From Paraburkholderia kirstenboschensis (lineage in GTDB: Bacteria; Pseudomonadota; Gammaproteobacteria; Burkholderiales; Burkholderiaceae), in assembly GCF_904848585.1 (NCBI RefSeq), contig NZ_CAJHCR010000020.1, positions 1 through 64,000 of the forward strand: a stretch of DNA of 64,000 bases, given 5' to 3'. The notes under the pieces were generated by a model. The model saw only the letters and a list, made by a program, of their open reading frames with translations, had not been told where the DNA came from and made no database searches. Every line of letters starts with the position of its first letter. The stretch's first letter is position 1. Shown in pieces: positions 18,067 through 26,757 of the stretch. The translations under genes were made by a program, and so were the position numbers.

Positions 18067-18725
18067 GCCCGGCTCCGGGCGACTTCCGCCATCGCCTCGG
18101 CAATATTGGAATAGGCGCCGCAGCGGCAGATATTGCCGCTCATCCGTTCGCGCATTTCCAGATTCGTGACGTCGATTGGGGCAGTCAGGGCACCCGTCAC
18201 ATGACTCGGCACACCGTCCTCGATCTCACGGAGGACGGCAACGGCCGAGCAGATCTGACCAGGCGTACAGTAACCGCACTGATAGCCATCGTGCTTGATG
18301 AAGGCCGATTGCATCGGATGAAGATTCTCTGGTGTCCCGAGCCCTTCAATCGTCGTGATTCTGTCACCCTCGTGCATGACCGCAAGACTGAGGCAGGCGT
18401 TGATGCGAACGCCGCCGACGAGAACCGTGCACGCTCCACATTGACCGTGATCGCAACCCTTCTTGGTGCCCGTAAGATGAAGGTGCTCGCGCAAGGCATC
18501 AAGCAAAGTCGTTCGGGGGTCGACATCAATCTCTTGATCCCTCCCGTTTACCGCAAGCGTGACCCGCATCGTTCCCGGGACCTCCGGCGATTTCACGCCA
18601 TCTGCGCTGCCCATCGACGCTCGCGCGGTCGCCGTACCAACAGGCAATATCGGGACTACGGTCGAGACTGCGCCCACGATGAGCAGATTTCGTCTCGTAG
18701 GATTTGGCTGCCTGGGTTCATCCAT
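18063..18725 (-). CDS. paoA: 2Fe-2S subunit of aldehyde oxidoreductase, Tat-exported
   Basis: A 220-residue protein starting MDEPRQPNPTRRNLLIVGAV, with a twin-arginine leader (TRRNLLIVG) indicating export of the folded complex to the periplasm, as in PaoABC. The plant-type 2Fe-2S site is KKGCDHGQCGACTVL with a later C; the second 2Fe-2S site has QCGYCTPGQICS and NICRCGAY. AAGGAG lies just before the chosen ATG at 18725; the ORF extends far upstream without support. It is the first gene of the operon. PaoABC oxidises aromatic and other aldehydes in the periplasm; the electron acceptor here is unknown. Confidence 0.92.
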   Translation of the reverse strand: MDEPRQPNPTRRNLLIVGAVSTVVPILPVGTATARASMGSADGVKSPEVPGTMRVTLAVNGRDQEIDVDPRTTLLDALREHLHLTGTKKGCDHGQCGACTVLVGGVRINACLSLAVMHEGDRITTIEGLGTPENLHPMQSAFIKHDGYQCGYCTPGQICSAVAVLREIEDGVPSHVTGALTAPIDVTNLEMRERMSGNICRCGAYSNIAEAMAEVARSRA

Positions 18726-19472
18726 GTGTCGCTGCTCCTTTCGCTCGTGTAACGCTACGCATCGCTTTCGAGCGTCGACGTCATAGCCGGTTAAACCGCC
18801 GTGTTCACCACGCGTAAGCCTCCGGTGCTTCTCCGCCAGGCCCGGGTCAGATTTCGTCGAGGCATCGAAGTGCATCGTCGGAAAGAGATATCCCCATGGC
18901 CCGTAGGGGTTCCGAGGCATAGACGCATGGAGGCCCAGAACGACCGAGATGAACATATTGCATTTCAATTCCTGGTTAGGTTTCTGCCCCGCAGTGCATC
19001 CGCCTGCGCAATGGTCACGGATCCGTCATCCGGCCTGCGAGCCGCGACGTTTTGCGCGGGCACATGGTGTCCCGATGCGATATCGGTCAACTTTAGCGGG
19101 AACGTACCGTTTTGAAAGCTACCGCTCATCGAATGCACTCTTGAAGGAGGCTCAATAACCACGCTCGTCATCGACGGATGAGCTTTCGTTGCCCCATGTC
19201 GTGGGGGCGGGCGCCGTCATCGTAATGCTCCTGTGAACGTAGCTCACAGGAGCATTGACGGGAAGCAGGCTTCAATAGCGCATGCGGCTGATCTAGAGTT
19301 CACTCGATATGGCGTCGGCCTGCATACGCAATGGTGGCGCAGCGGGACGCGCGGCGAAGCCGCCCTGACGGCGCGGCACGCGAAGTATCCCGCATGCCAC
19401 AAAAGAAGGCCGGAGTGAAGCTGCCGGCGCAGGAATCAATCGTTCGACACACCGGCAACTCAAAGGACAGTC
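18726..19472. other. Long intergenic region upstream of the pao-like operon
   Basis: About 750 bases with no supported gene. The left end should contain the pao promoter reading leftward. The only distinct structure is the 13-bp perfect inverted repeat at 19224-19256. Short frames on both strands lack recognisable motifs; part of the region may be decayed coding sequence. Confidence 0.4.
19224..19256. repeat. Perfect 13-bp inverted repeat, 7-base loop
   Basis: AATGCTCCTGTGA at 19224-19236 is followed by a seven-base loop and its exact reverse complement at 19244-19256. The sequence would form a strong hairpin. There is no T tract on either flank, so it is not an ordinary intrinsic terminator. 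It lies about 215 bases upstream of the next plus-strand gene. An operator, a mobile-element remnant or an RNA hairpin are all possible. Confidence 0.7.
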
Positions 19473-19826
19473 GTGAAAATAGGATTCAACTTTAACGGCG
19501 CGCGGGTAACCGCCAGTCTGGAAGACAACGCGACAAGCCGTGACTTAATCGCCATGCTACCGTTGACCCTCAGGCTGGAGGACTTCGCAGCGACGGAGAA
19601 AATCGCTTACCTTCCACAGAAGCTCGATACCGCGGGAGCACCATCAGGGATCGCTCCGGACGCGGGTGACTTGGCGTATTACGCGCCGTGGGGCAACCTT
19701 GCCTTTTTCCATGCGGATTTTTTCCATTCGCCAGGCCTCGTGAAGTTCGGGCACATCGACCGTGGCCTGGCAGCGCTGCGAACAGCGGGCTCCGCGGAGG
19801 TCATCATCGAATGCGAGGAAGACTGA
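19473..19826 (+). CDS. Cyclophilin-like fold protein
   Basis: A 117-residue protein starting with GTG behind AAGGA. The sequence (FNGARVTASLEDNATSRDLI, LPLTLRLEDFAATEKIAYLP, AGDLAYYAPWGNLAFFHADF) matches the bacterial cyclophilin-like (TM1367/PF18050-like) family, small beta-barrels of unknown activity. These are often encoded beside aldo-keto reductases, DUF2255 proteins and LysR regulators in Burkholderiales, exactly the neighbours here. No signal peptide; cytoplasmic. The gene is intact, while the adjacent aldo-keto reductase is not. Confidence 0.82.
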   Translation: MKIGFNFNGARVTASLEDNATSRDLIAMLPLTLRLEDFAATEKIAYLPQKLDTAGAPSGIAPDAGDLAYYAPWGNLAFFHADFFHSPGLVKFGHIDRGLAALRTAGSAEVIIECEED

Positions 19827-19973
19827 TCGCGTTCGACCGTCGCCACACGGGTGGCGGCTCTCTCGCGCTCCCTCGGCGCTGCCAGTTGAAGATAACGGTC
19901 GAGCCGGTCAGCATCTCATGCATGACTGACGCCCACCCCACTTCTCTCCCTTGTTCATAGGAGGATCGCCAAT

Positions 19974-20348
19974 ATGAATACATGGACGAAAGATGAGTTG
20001 GATCGCATCGCAGCGTCGGACGATCTGCACATCGCTCCGTTGCGTGAGGATCGGAAAACATATGGAACCCTAACCTGGGTCTGGTCGGTGGTCGTGAACG
20101 GTGATCTTTATGTTCGTGCCTATAACGGTAAAGCCTCGCGTTGGTATCAAGCGGCAATCCTTCAGGGAAGCGGGAAAATCACCGTTGCAGGCGCGGCAAG
20201 GGACGTTTGCTTCCAGCCGACTACAGGTGCAATCCTCGACCAGGTCGATGACGCCTATCGAAACAAGTATCGCAAGAGTGCCTACCTCGCGCCCATGATC
20301 GGCGAGCGCGCTCGCGAGGCGACCATCAGGATCGTTCTAGAAGACTGA
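19974..20348 (+). CDS. DUF2255 family protein
   Basis: A 124-residue protein starting behind AGGAGG. Family features: WTKDELDRIAASDDLHIAPL, WVWSVVVNGDLYVRAYNGKA, SRWYQAA, then YRNKYRKSAYLAPMIGERA near the C-terminus. The fold is related to the FMN-binding split-barrel (pyridoxamine-oxidase-like) group, so flavin or F420 binding is possible but unproven. It precedes an aldo-keto reductase relic by nine bases, a common order for this family in Burkholderia. Confidence 0.85.
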   Translation: MNTWTKDELDRIAASDDLHIAPLREDRKTYGTLTWVWSVVVNGDLYVRAYNGKASRWYQAAILQGSGKITVAGAARDVCFQPTTGAILDQVDDAYRNKYRKSAYLAPMIGERAREATIRIVLED

Positions 20349-20357
20349 GGTGGACAG

Positions 20358-20693
20358 ATGCGACGACGCAAACCTGGCCAAGGCTTCGAGGTCCCGTCAC
20401 TCTCGCTCGGTTGCATGGGATTCGGCAGGTCACGCGACATCCTCGATCTCACGCAACTGGCAGCCACCGGCAAGATCGACACGCATACAATCTTCGGCGC
20501 CAACGACTTCCGCGCCCTGATCCCGCCTTTTACTCGAGAGGCGCGGGAGATCAATCGGCCACCCGTCGATCTGCGTCGTATCGTTGCAGCGCGTCACGAT
20601 GCAACGCCGACTCAAGTGGCACTAGTCCGGCAGCTACCGCCGAAACCATGGATTGTGACCATACGCCGCGCGAGAAAGCCTCTATGTTCGTAA
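20358..20693 (+). pseudogene. Aldo-keto reductase with a large internal deletion
   Basis: The first 28 codons (KPGQGFEVPSLSLGCMGFGR) are the N-terminal strand of an aldo-keto reductase. They are fused directly to its C-terminal part (GKIDTHTIFGANDFRALIPP, PVDLRRIVAARHDATPTQVA, PKPWIVTI). The whole catalytic Asp-Tyr-Lys-His section between is gone. The 111-residue frame runs into the start of the MFS gene. It is a second, independently truncated aldo-keto reductase in the window; the other is at 11137. Confidence 0.85.
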
Positions 20694-21868
20694 TGTCCCG
20701 ACGGTCCACATCTCCCGCCGCCCGGTCCCTGCTGTCGGTAATGGCCTCTGTCTTCACTGTGTTTCTGGTCACAGGTGCGGCCTTGCCAGTACTTCCGCTG
20801 CACGTCCATGACGACCTGCGATTTGGAACGTTTACCGTAGGGCTCGTGTCGGGTGTGCAGTTCGCGGCGTCGCTGATTTCCCGCCTCTGGTCCGGCACCA
20901 TCTCCGACCGTAAGGGACCTAAATTCGCTGTCTCGACGGGTCTCCTGATGGCGGTGCTCGCCGGGTTGCTCTACCTCCTTTCCTTGCGCGCCACTGGAAC
21001 ACCATTACTTTCGGTCGCGATACTGCTGACTGGCCGTGCGCTGCTGGGCGGCGCAGAAAGTTTTATCATGACGGGCGCCCAAAGCTGGTGTCTCGCCCTT
21101 GCCGGCCCTGGCAACGTCGGCAGGATGATTGCATGGATCGGGACCGCGATGTTCGTGGCGCTTGCGCTCGGTTCGCCATTTGGAAGTTACCTGTTCAGAC
21201 ACTACGGCTTTTCATCGACTGGATTGGCCACGGTCGTCGGTGCGGCGGTCACGCTCGCCCTGATCATGCCCATCCCAGCCGTACGAACGAATCCCCGCAG
21301 CGCCACGGTAGTAACGAAGGTCCTGGCTGCCGTCTGGATGCCTGGGATAGGAATGGCCTTCTCGAGCCTCGGCTACGGCATGATGACGGCCTTCGCCGTT
21401 CTTCTTTTTATCCAGCGCGGCTGGCAGCCGGCTTGGCTATCGTTCACGGCATTTGCTGCTGGGTTGATCATCGCGCGTGCATTCTTCGGTGCATTGCCCG
21501 ACCGTTTGGGCGGCGCAAGAACGGCGGCCGTCTTCGTGGTTATTCACAGCGCTGGCATGGCTCTAATCTACCTGTCTCCCATCGCATCGCTCGCTTTCGC
21601 GGGCGCCGCGCTGGCGGGCTTCGGTTACGCGCTTGTGTATCCGGGCTTCGGCATGGAGGCGGTGGCGCGCGCACCGGCGGATGCGCGAGGTCTCGCAATG
21701 GGCGTCTATACCGCTTTTATCGATCTTGCGCTCGGCGTGTTCGCGCCAGCACTTGGACTGGTCGCCGACGTGACGGGGCTGGGTCCGATATTCCTCATCG
21801 CAGCGGTCCTCGCACTGTGCGCCGTCCCGATTGCGATCAGACTGCAATCCCCCCGGACCTCGCACTGA
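20684..21868 (+). CDS. MFS transporter of the YfcJ/YhhS type
   Basis: A 394-residue protein with 12 predicted membrane segments. It has the signature GTISDRKGPKFAVSTGLLMA in the loop between segments 2 and 3 and LPDRLGGARTAAVF in the second half. Length and the ALPVLPLHVHDDLRFGTFTV opening match UPF0226/YfcJ-YhhS exporters. The ATG at 20684 (MFVMSRRST) overlaps the end of the aldo-keto reductase relic; ATG at 20693 is an alternative. Substrate unknown; arabinose-efflux-like annotation is common. It converges on the LysR gene. Confidence 0.85.
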   Translation: MFVMSRRSTSPAARSLLSVMASVFTVFLVTGAALPVLPLHVHDDLRFGTFTVGLVSGVQFAASLISRLWSGTISDRKGPKFAVSTGLLMAVLAGLLYLLSLRATGTPLLSVAILLTGRALLGGAESFIMTGAQSWCLALAGPGNVGRMIAWIGTAMFVALALGSPFGSYLFRHYGFSSTGLATVVGAAVTLALIMPIPAVRTNPRSATVVTKVLAAVWMPGIGMAFSSLGYGMMTAFAVLLFIQRGWQPAWLSFTAFAAGLIIARAFFGALPDRLGGARTAAVFVVIHSAGMALIYLSPIASLAFAGAALAGFGYALVYPGFGMEAVARAPADARGLAMGVYTAFIDLALGVFAPALGLVADVTGLGPIFLIAAVLALCAVPIAIRLQSPRTSH

Positions 21869-21966
21869 ATGTTCCGCGTGTCTGTGTTCTTGCCGGATAC
21901 GCGCCCTGACCATGTTGCATCTGAGCGCTCGCGCACAACCTTGAGGTCAGATCAGCGCAGCATTCA

Positions 21967-22875
21967 TCACAACCCAAGTGGCTGAATCTCTCGGACCAGA
22001 TCGATCAGCAGGCGCAACCCAGTAGGCATCTGGCGGCGACTCGAATAATAAATGTGAAACCCTGGGCCGGATGGAGCCCAGTCGGTCAGCACGAGACGAA
22101 GACGTCCAGCCTTGACGTGCGGCGCGACTAGCGGTTCAGGAAAGTACATGAGACCCACACCACCGAGCACGGCAATGAGCCCGGTGTCGGCCTGATCGAC
22201 CGTAACAGACGACGGTACCGTCACCGACAACTTCTCACTACCGCGCTCGAACTCCCACCGATATATACGGTCGTCCCCCAGACGGTTGCTGACGCAGCGA
22301 TGCCGCAGAAGATCGTCCGGATGAACCGGTACTCCAGACCTTTCGAGGTAGGTGGGTGCCGCAGCAACGACCCATCGAATGTTCGCGGAAAGACGCTGCG
22401 CGATCATATCTTCGGGGACGGTACCACCATAGCGAATTCCCGCGTCGAAGCCTCCTTCCGTCACGTTCACCGTGCGGTTGCTCGCAGCGATGTCGAGCTC
22501 TACATCAGGGTAGCGTTCAACGAATGCGGGAATCACCGGGGCCAAAAGCAACGTCGACGCCTCGACTGCGACATTGAGCCGGATGCGACCCGCGGGTGCA
22601 TCGCGAAACCGATTTAACGTCTCCAGCGCGCTATCGATTGCCTCGAAGGGAAGCCCCACCGAGGCTGCGAGCGCGTCGCCCGCCCCAGTCAGCGTAACGC
22701 TCTTCGTCGTGCGGTTGAGAAGGCGAACTCCAAGACGACTTTCCAGACCCTTCAAAGCGTGACTGAGCGCGGAGGTACTAACACCGAGTTCAATGGCCGC
22801 ACGACTGAAACTTCGGTGGCGTGCTATTGCGAGAAAATAGATTAGATCCGCTACGTCAGCCCGATTTATCTGCAT
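21967..22875 (-). CDS. LysR-family transcriptional regulator
   Basis: A 302-residue regulator. The winged helix-turn-helix occupies residues 5-64 (FLAIARHRSFSRAAIELGVS, TSALSHALKGLESRLGVRLL). The effector-binding domain follows (AGRIRLNVAVEASTLLLAPV, GLIAVLGGVGLMYFPEPLVA). The start at 22875 gives the usual MQINRADVADLIYF opening. This subgroup (AaeR/DmlR-like) often controls a neighbouring aldo-keto reductase or dehydrogenase. Since that reductase (20358) is deleted here, the regulator may now act on the MFS gene or elsewhere. Confidence 0.92.
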   Translation of the reverse strand: MQINRADVADLIYFLAIARHRSFSRAAIELGVSTSALSHALKGLESRLGVRLLNRTTKSVTLTGAGDALAASVGLPFEAIDSALETLNRFRDAPAGRIRLNVAVEASTLLLAPVIPAFVERYPDVELDIAASNRTVNVTEGGFDAGIRYGGTVPEDMIAQRLSANIRWVVAAAPTYLERSGVPVHPDDLLRHRCVSNRLGDDRIYRWEFERGSEKLSVTVPSSVTVDQADTGLIAVLGGVGLMYFPEPLVAPHVKAGRLRLVLTDWAPSGPGFHIYYSSRRQMPTGLRLLIDLVREIQPLGL

Positions 22876-23473
22876 GTCGAGAACCTTTGCGCCATTCAGA
22901 CGATTATATCGCGCGGACCCGTGCCGATACGCTCCCTGGCAACCAGATCCAGCCAAGTCCACCATGCAGCAAAAGATGCAACGCTAGCAGCGCACCCACC
23001 GGCGTCGAAGGCGTTACATCAGGCGAGCGATAGCGGCCTGGCGACGCCGCGCCCCTCGAGACTGGCCACATGCGCGGTAGGCAAACGGACAGCGACGCGA
23101 ATCAGCGGGTATTCTGAGCAAACACGTCGTCTGCCCCAGCGGCGAATGGTTCGACCGACGTCCGCAGCCGAACATGAATTCTAATCATTCGATTTGAGTT
23201 CCAACTATCGCAACTGCGTTGCGTCAATTGAAAATTGGTGGGCGCAAACGAATAATCAGGATCCAGGTGGACAATTTCAGAGGAGCGCCTCCGTGCGCGG
23301 CATCGTTCCGCGACTGAAAAAGACGCTCGCTGTCCGATTTGTGGCATGCGATACGCATCATCCCCGACTCGCCCTTTTATTCTTACCCGTCACATCGGAT
23401 ACAGACAGTTGTCCCTCACGCGCAGCACGGCTTTTGTCAACGTCAATGCAAGCTCACTCTCGACATCCCCAAC
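22876..23473. other. Intergenic region, divergent LysR and CMD-like genes
   Basis: About 600 bases with no supported gene. The left edge should hold the LysR promoter and possible LysR T-N11-A sites. Short frames here (22921-23184, 23102-23347) have no recognisable features. Confidence 0.4.
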
Positions 23474-23806
23474 ATGAAAACTTCTCCCCGAACGCCCTCG
23501 TCTCAACGGCTCGCCGAGGCAAGTCCCGAAGCCATGGAGCATTACCGTCGAATGCGCGCCGTGCTTTTACCGCCCGGAAATGTCGATGCAGCCCTGTGCG
23601 AAATCGTGCTAACCGTCCAGTTTGCGGTATTGGGAGAAGAGACCTCGTTCAAGATTCATGCTTTGCGCTCGTTGACGCTAGGCGCGAGCAAAACGCAGTT
23701 GCGCGGCGCGCTAATGGCAGGACTGGGGGTTACCCTCGTTGCCTTCGAGACTGCACGAGCACTTGCGTGGCTGGACGAGGCGTACGCTAGTGCTGACAGA
23801 ACATAA
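23474..23806 (+). CDS. CMD/AhpD-like small protein lacking redox cysteines
   Basis: A 110-residue protein starting MKTSPRTPSSQRLAEASPEA. The helical core (CEIVLTVQFAVLGEETSFKI, HALRSLTLGASKTQLRGALM, AGLGVTLVAFETARALAWLD) follows the carboxymuconolactone-decarboxylase fold, in which the second helix normally carries a CxxC or catalytic Glu/His. Here only a single cysteine upstream and Glu-Glu are present, so AhpD-type thiol activity is unlikely. The ATG has no obvious ribosome-binding site; longer in-frame extension is possible. Confidence 0.6.
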   Translation: MKTSPRTPSSQRLAEASPEAMEHYRRMRAVLLPPGNVDAALCEIVLTVQFAVLGEETSFKIHALRSLTLGASKTQLRGALMAGLGVTLVAFETARALAWLDEAYASADRT

Positions 23807-24242
23807 CTTCCTTCCACAGATAGCAACGCCTGAGCCGGTTTGCTGTCAGCGTCGCATTTCGGCAAGCCGCCCCGCAATCACTGGAACCGAATCCTTCTTG
23901 CAAGGGGCGCGCTCACTCCCCTGTCCTTTGGTTTCGGACATCGGAACTGGTGCTACAAACTTGACGCTTCAAATCGTCCTCACTAGATTTCTACACGCGT
24001 GGTTCCTGTGAATCGCTGCAAGACGAGAACCTTAGGAGACAAGTCCGCGCCAGTTCGGAAAACGGCCTTTCCGAGGTGGAGCTTCGCGTCCCGACCAGTT
24101 CTTCTATTGAGCTAAACAGATGCGCAGACGCCTCGACGTAAGCGACGCGTCGTCATCAAAACGGAAATAAGGATCCTTCCCCGTGTCGTTTGGAGATACG
24201 ACCCTCTCTTAGTTTATCTATCAATAAAATTGGAGACAGACA
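23807..24242. other. Porin upstream region
   Basis: About 435 bases without a gene. It contains a candidate palindromic operator at 23931-23947. The last 45 bases are AT-rich (TTTATCTATCAATAAAATTG) directly before the porin ribosome-binding site, consistent with a porin 5' leader. No regulatory RNA could be recognised. Confidence 0.4.
23931..23947. promoter_or_regulatory. Candidate cluster operator 1 (weak match)
   Basis: GTTTCGGACATCGGAAC matches 15 of 17 positions of the palindrome found upstream of the right-hand catabolic genes; the outer arms GTTTC/GGAAC are intact. It is about 300 bases before the porin start, further than the other sites, so it may be chance or mark a distal porin promoter. 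Confidence 0.35.
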
Positions 24243-25424
24243 ATGAAAATGAAATTCTTATTACTCGCAGCAGTTGGCATTACTAACTTGTCGGCCTTTG
24301 CACAAAGCAGCGTGACGTTGTACGGAATCATCGATGAAGGTGTCAACTACAACAGCAACGCCGGAGGCGAACGTCTCTACAATCTGTCCAGCGGCGTTCT
24401 CAACGGGAGTCGTTGGGGTTTGCGGGGTCGGGAGGATCTTGGCAGCGGGTTGACTGCGCTGTTCGTCCTCGAAAGCGGGTTCGACGTGAACAATGGCAGG
24501 CTGGGTCAAGGCGGCCTGATTTTCGGCCGACAGGCATACGTCGGACTGAGCAGCCAGTATGGGACCGTGACACTCGGTCGCCAGTACGATATGGTCGTCG
24601 ACAACCTTGGTCAATTCGAGGTCGGCGATCAATGGGGCGGATACATGGCCGCACACCCTGCCGATCTCGACAACTTCAATAACACCTATCGGGTCAACAA
24701 CGAAATCAAATACACGAGCAAGCCGATCGGCGGGCTCACGTTCGGCGGCGCTTACTCTCTGGGTGGGGTTGCGGGCAACGTAAGTCGCAACCAGATCTGG
24801 TCAATTGGGGCCAATTACGCAAACGGTCCCCTGCTCGCCGGCGTAGGCTACCTGAATGTCCGGAACCCCAATGTCTCGTTCTACGGTGGCGGCGGATCGC
24901 CGGCCGCGACTGTAAATGGCGTCCCAGGATCGAATCTCGGATCGTCCCCCGTCATTTCCGGATACGCGTCAGCACATACGTTGCAGGTAATCGGCGCAGG
25001 TGGGGCTTATACATTTGGCGCAGCGACATTTGGAGCGACCTATTCGAACACAAAATTCATGAGCCTTGGCGACAGGTCATCCGGTCCGGTACCCGCTGGT
25101 GGCATTTCTGGCACCCCCACTTTCAACAACGCCGAGGTGAACTTCAAGTATCAGATTACTCCAGCGCTCGTTGCCGGCGTTGCATACGACTATACCCACA
25201 ATAGCGGTGCATCCGGGCAAAGCTCGGCCACCTATAATCAGGAGTCGGCAGGCGCAGACTACTTTCTCTCGAAGCGGACCGATGTCTACACGGTTGCGAC
25301 GTTCCAGCAGGCGCATGGAACCGACTCCACCGGCAAAACCGCCGTCGCATCTATCAATCAGTTGACCCCTTCCACCTCGAATCATCAGGTCGCTGTGCGT
25401 TTCGGCGTTCGCCACAAGTTCTAA
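24243..25424 (+). CDS. Gram-negative porin (Burkholderia-type)
   Basis: A 393-residue outer-membrane porin. Signal peptide MKMKFLLLAAVGITNLSAFA is followed by the mature start QSSVTLYGIIDEGVNYNSNA. Trimeric-porin motifs: GSRWGLRGREDLGSGLTALF, then GFDVNNG with LFGRQAYVGL-like sequence, GTVTLGRQYDMVVD. It ends in the usual C-terminal phenylalanine (VRFGVRHKF), the BAM recognition signal. GGAG precedes the ATG. Family members are general or substrate-induced diffusion pores; position at the head of the catabolic supercluster suggests it admits the growth substrate. Confidence 0.93.
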   Translation: MKMKFLLLAAVGITNLSAFAQSSVTLYGIIDEGVNYNSNAGGERLYNLSSGVLNGSRWGLRGREDLGSGLTALFVLESGFDVNNGRLGQGGLIFGRQAYVGLSSQYGTVTLGRQYDMVVDNLGQFEVGDQWGGYMAAHPADLDNFNNTYRVNNEIKYTSKPIGGLTFGGAYSLGGVAGNVSRNQIWSIGANYANGPLLAGVGYLNVRNPNVSFYGGGGSPAATVNGVPGSNLGSSPVISGYASAHTLQVIGAGGAYTFGAATFGATYSNTKFMSLGDRSSGPVPAGGISGTPTFNNAEVNFKYQITPALVAGVAYDYTHNSGASGQSSATYNQESAGADYFLSKRTDVYTVATFQQAHGTDSTGKTAVASINQLTPSTSNHQVAVRFGVRHKF

Positions 25425-25503
25425 CGTAGCGATCGGCCCAGGCGTCGGCGCCGCGCGGGTCCGCAAAAAGGATGCTTGCGAGTACGATAACGAGAGACAC
25501 AGC

Positions 25504-25529
25504 GCCGGCCATGTTCGTTCATGGCCGGC
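25504..25529. terminator. Hairpin between convergent porin and epimerase
   Basis: GCCGGCCATG at 25504-25513 and its exact reverse complement at 25520-25529 enclose a six-base loop. It sits between the convergent porin stop (25424) and epimerase stop (25552). It lacks a clear T tract, so it may be a bidirectional attenuator or RNA 3'-end stabiliser rather than a classical terminator. Confidence 0.55.
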
Positions 25530-25551
25530 CTCCTGTCGATCTGAAGCCTCT

Positions 25552-26532
25552 TCAACGAGTCTGGCCGTTCCGGTACATCCGGTACCTGGCCGCGTACTCG
25601 GCGATGCCCTGTCCAATTTGGAACTGTGGCGTCCAGTCGAGGAGTTCGCGGGCCAATGTGATATCCAGTGGCACACGACTCTTGAGGTTTTCTTCCTCAA
25701 GCGGAGTCAATGCATCACCGATCTCGATATCGGCGCCGCTCACGGTATGGCGAACGATGTCCGCGATCTCAGCTGGCGATACCAGATTTCCTGCAGCGAC
25801 ATTAACGACATGAGAGCGGCCTGCGAGCGGGCCTTCGTAGTTCACCGCTTTCGCAACGGCGCGACTGACGTCGAGTACATGAGTCAGGTCCCGCTTCATT
25901 CGCCCCCCGGTCGCGAACACCGTCTTTAGTCCGTCGACGGCGTTCTCGACCATCGGCTTGATGTACAGCGGCGTACGCATACCGAATCCATACACCGCAG
26001 CAATCCGAAGTGCCAGAAAATCGATCCCGTGATACTGGCTGTACGACATGCCAATTGCTTCAGCGATCATCTTGGACGTCCCGTAGTGCGCGGAGGGATT
26101 CGCGTTGAATACAGAAAACGCCGGATCGGTTTCCTTCTGGACAGCGCCCACTCCGGCATGGCACGCCGTGTTACTCGATATCAGTACAACCTTTCTCACG
26201 CCATGAGTGCGCGCGACTTCGCATATGTTCACGAACCCCATGACGTTGGTTTGATAGAAGCCACCCGGGTCCTCAAGCGAGGGTTCGAAACCTACGCGCG
26301 CCGCAGCATGCACAACGGCGTCCGGCTTCACTTCCTCGCAGACCGCGGACAGTGCCGCGACGTCCGCAATTTCGCCCATACTCAGGACGCCCGCCAGTTC
26401 TGGCGCAACCAACGCAAGGTCCGGCGTAACGTGCGCACGGTCGTACACATGGACCTCATGTCCTGTGCTGCGCAAGGCGTCGAAAATATACGCTCCGAGA
26501 AATCCCGCACCGCCGGTGAGAAGAACTTTCAT
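25552..26532 (-). CDS. NAD-dependent epimerase/dehydratase (extended SDR)
   Basis: A 326-residue extended SDR: the Rossmann glycine motif is LLTGGAGFLGAYIF at residues 4-17, VVHAAARVGFEPSL is the family's conserved segment, and the catalytic triad is the S of ISSNTA with YGTSK. The C-terminus has the substrate-binding stretch DLTHVLDVSRAVAKAV. No sugar-nucleotide gene is nearby, so despite the family name a role in oxidising or dehydrating a catabolic hydroxy acid is more likely. It is transcribed divergently from the MHS transporter, with a candidate operator between them. Confidence 0.85.
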   Translation of the reverse strand: MKVLLTGGAGFLGAYIFDALRSTGHEVHVYDRAHVTPDLALVAPELAGVLSMGEIADVAALSAVCEEVKPDAVVHAAARVGFEPSLEDPGGFYQTNVMGFVNICEVARTHGVRKVVLISSNTACHAGVGAVQKETDPAFSVFNANPSAHYGTSKMIAEAIGMSYSQYHGIDFLALRIAAVYGFGMRTPLYIKPMVENAVDGLKTVFATGGRMKRDLTHVLDVSRAVAKAVNYEGPLAGRSHVVNVAAGNLVSPAEIADIVRHTVSGADIEIGDALTPLEEENLKSRVPLDITLARELLDWTPQFQIGQGIAEYAARYRMYRNGQTR

Positions 26533-26630
26533 GAATTATCCCTTATGAAATGCGGCCAGTTAAGGCCCGTGGGCGCTCACCGCCCTGACTGCTTCAGCCC
26601 TATTATGGGCTAGCGGATCCAAATTCCGAA

Positions 26631-26647
26631 GTTCCACTCATCGAAAT
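26631..26647. promoter_or_regulatory. Candidate cluster operator 2
   Basis: GTTCCACTCATCGAAAT matches the cluster palindrome RTTYCRHTSRWYGRAAC at 16 of 17 positions, with only the last base different. It lies about 100 bases before both divergent starts (epimerase 26532 and MHS transporter 26758), so it could control both. A degenerate second half-site follows 19 bases on (ATTCTTAAAA). Confidence 0.55.
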
Positions 26648-26757
26648 GCATTCTTAAAATATTGACCCTTGCATGGAATCGGAATAGATTGCTTGCAGGT
26701 GGTCGAGCATCCGCAGCCTGATCGCTAGAACGATATCGAAAATTACGGAGACAGACG

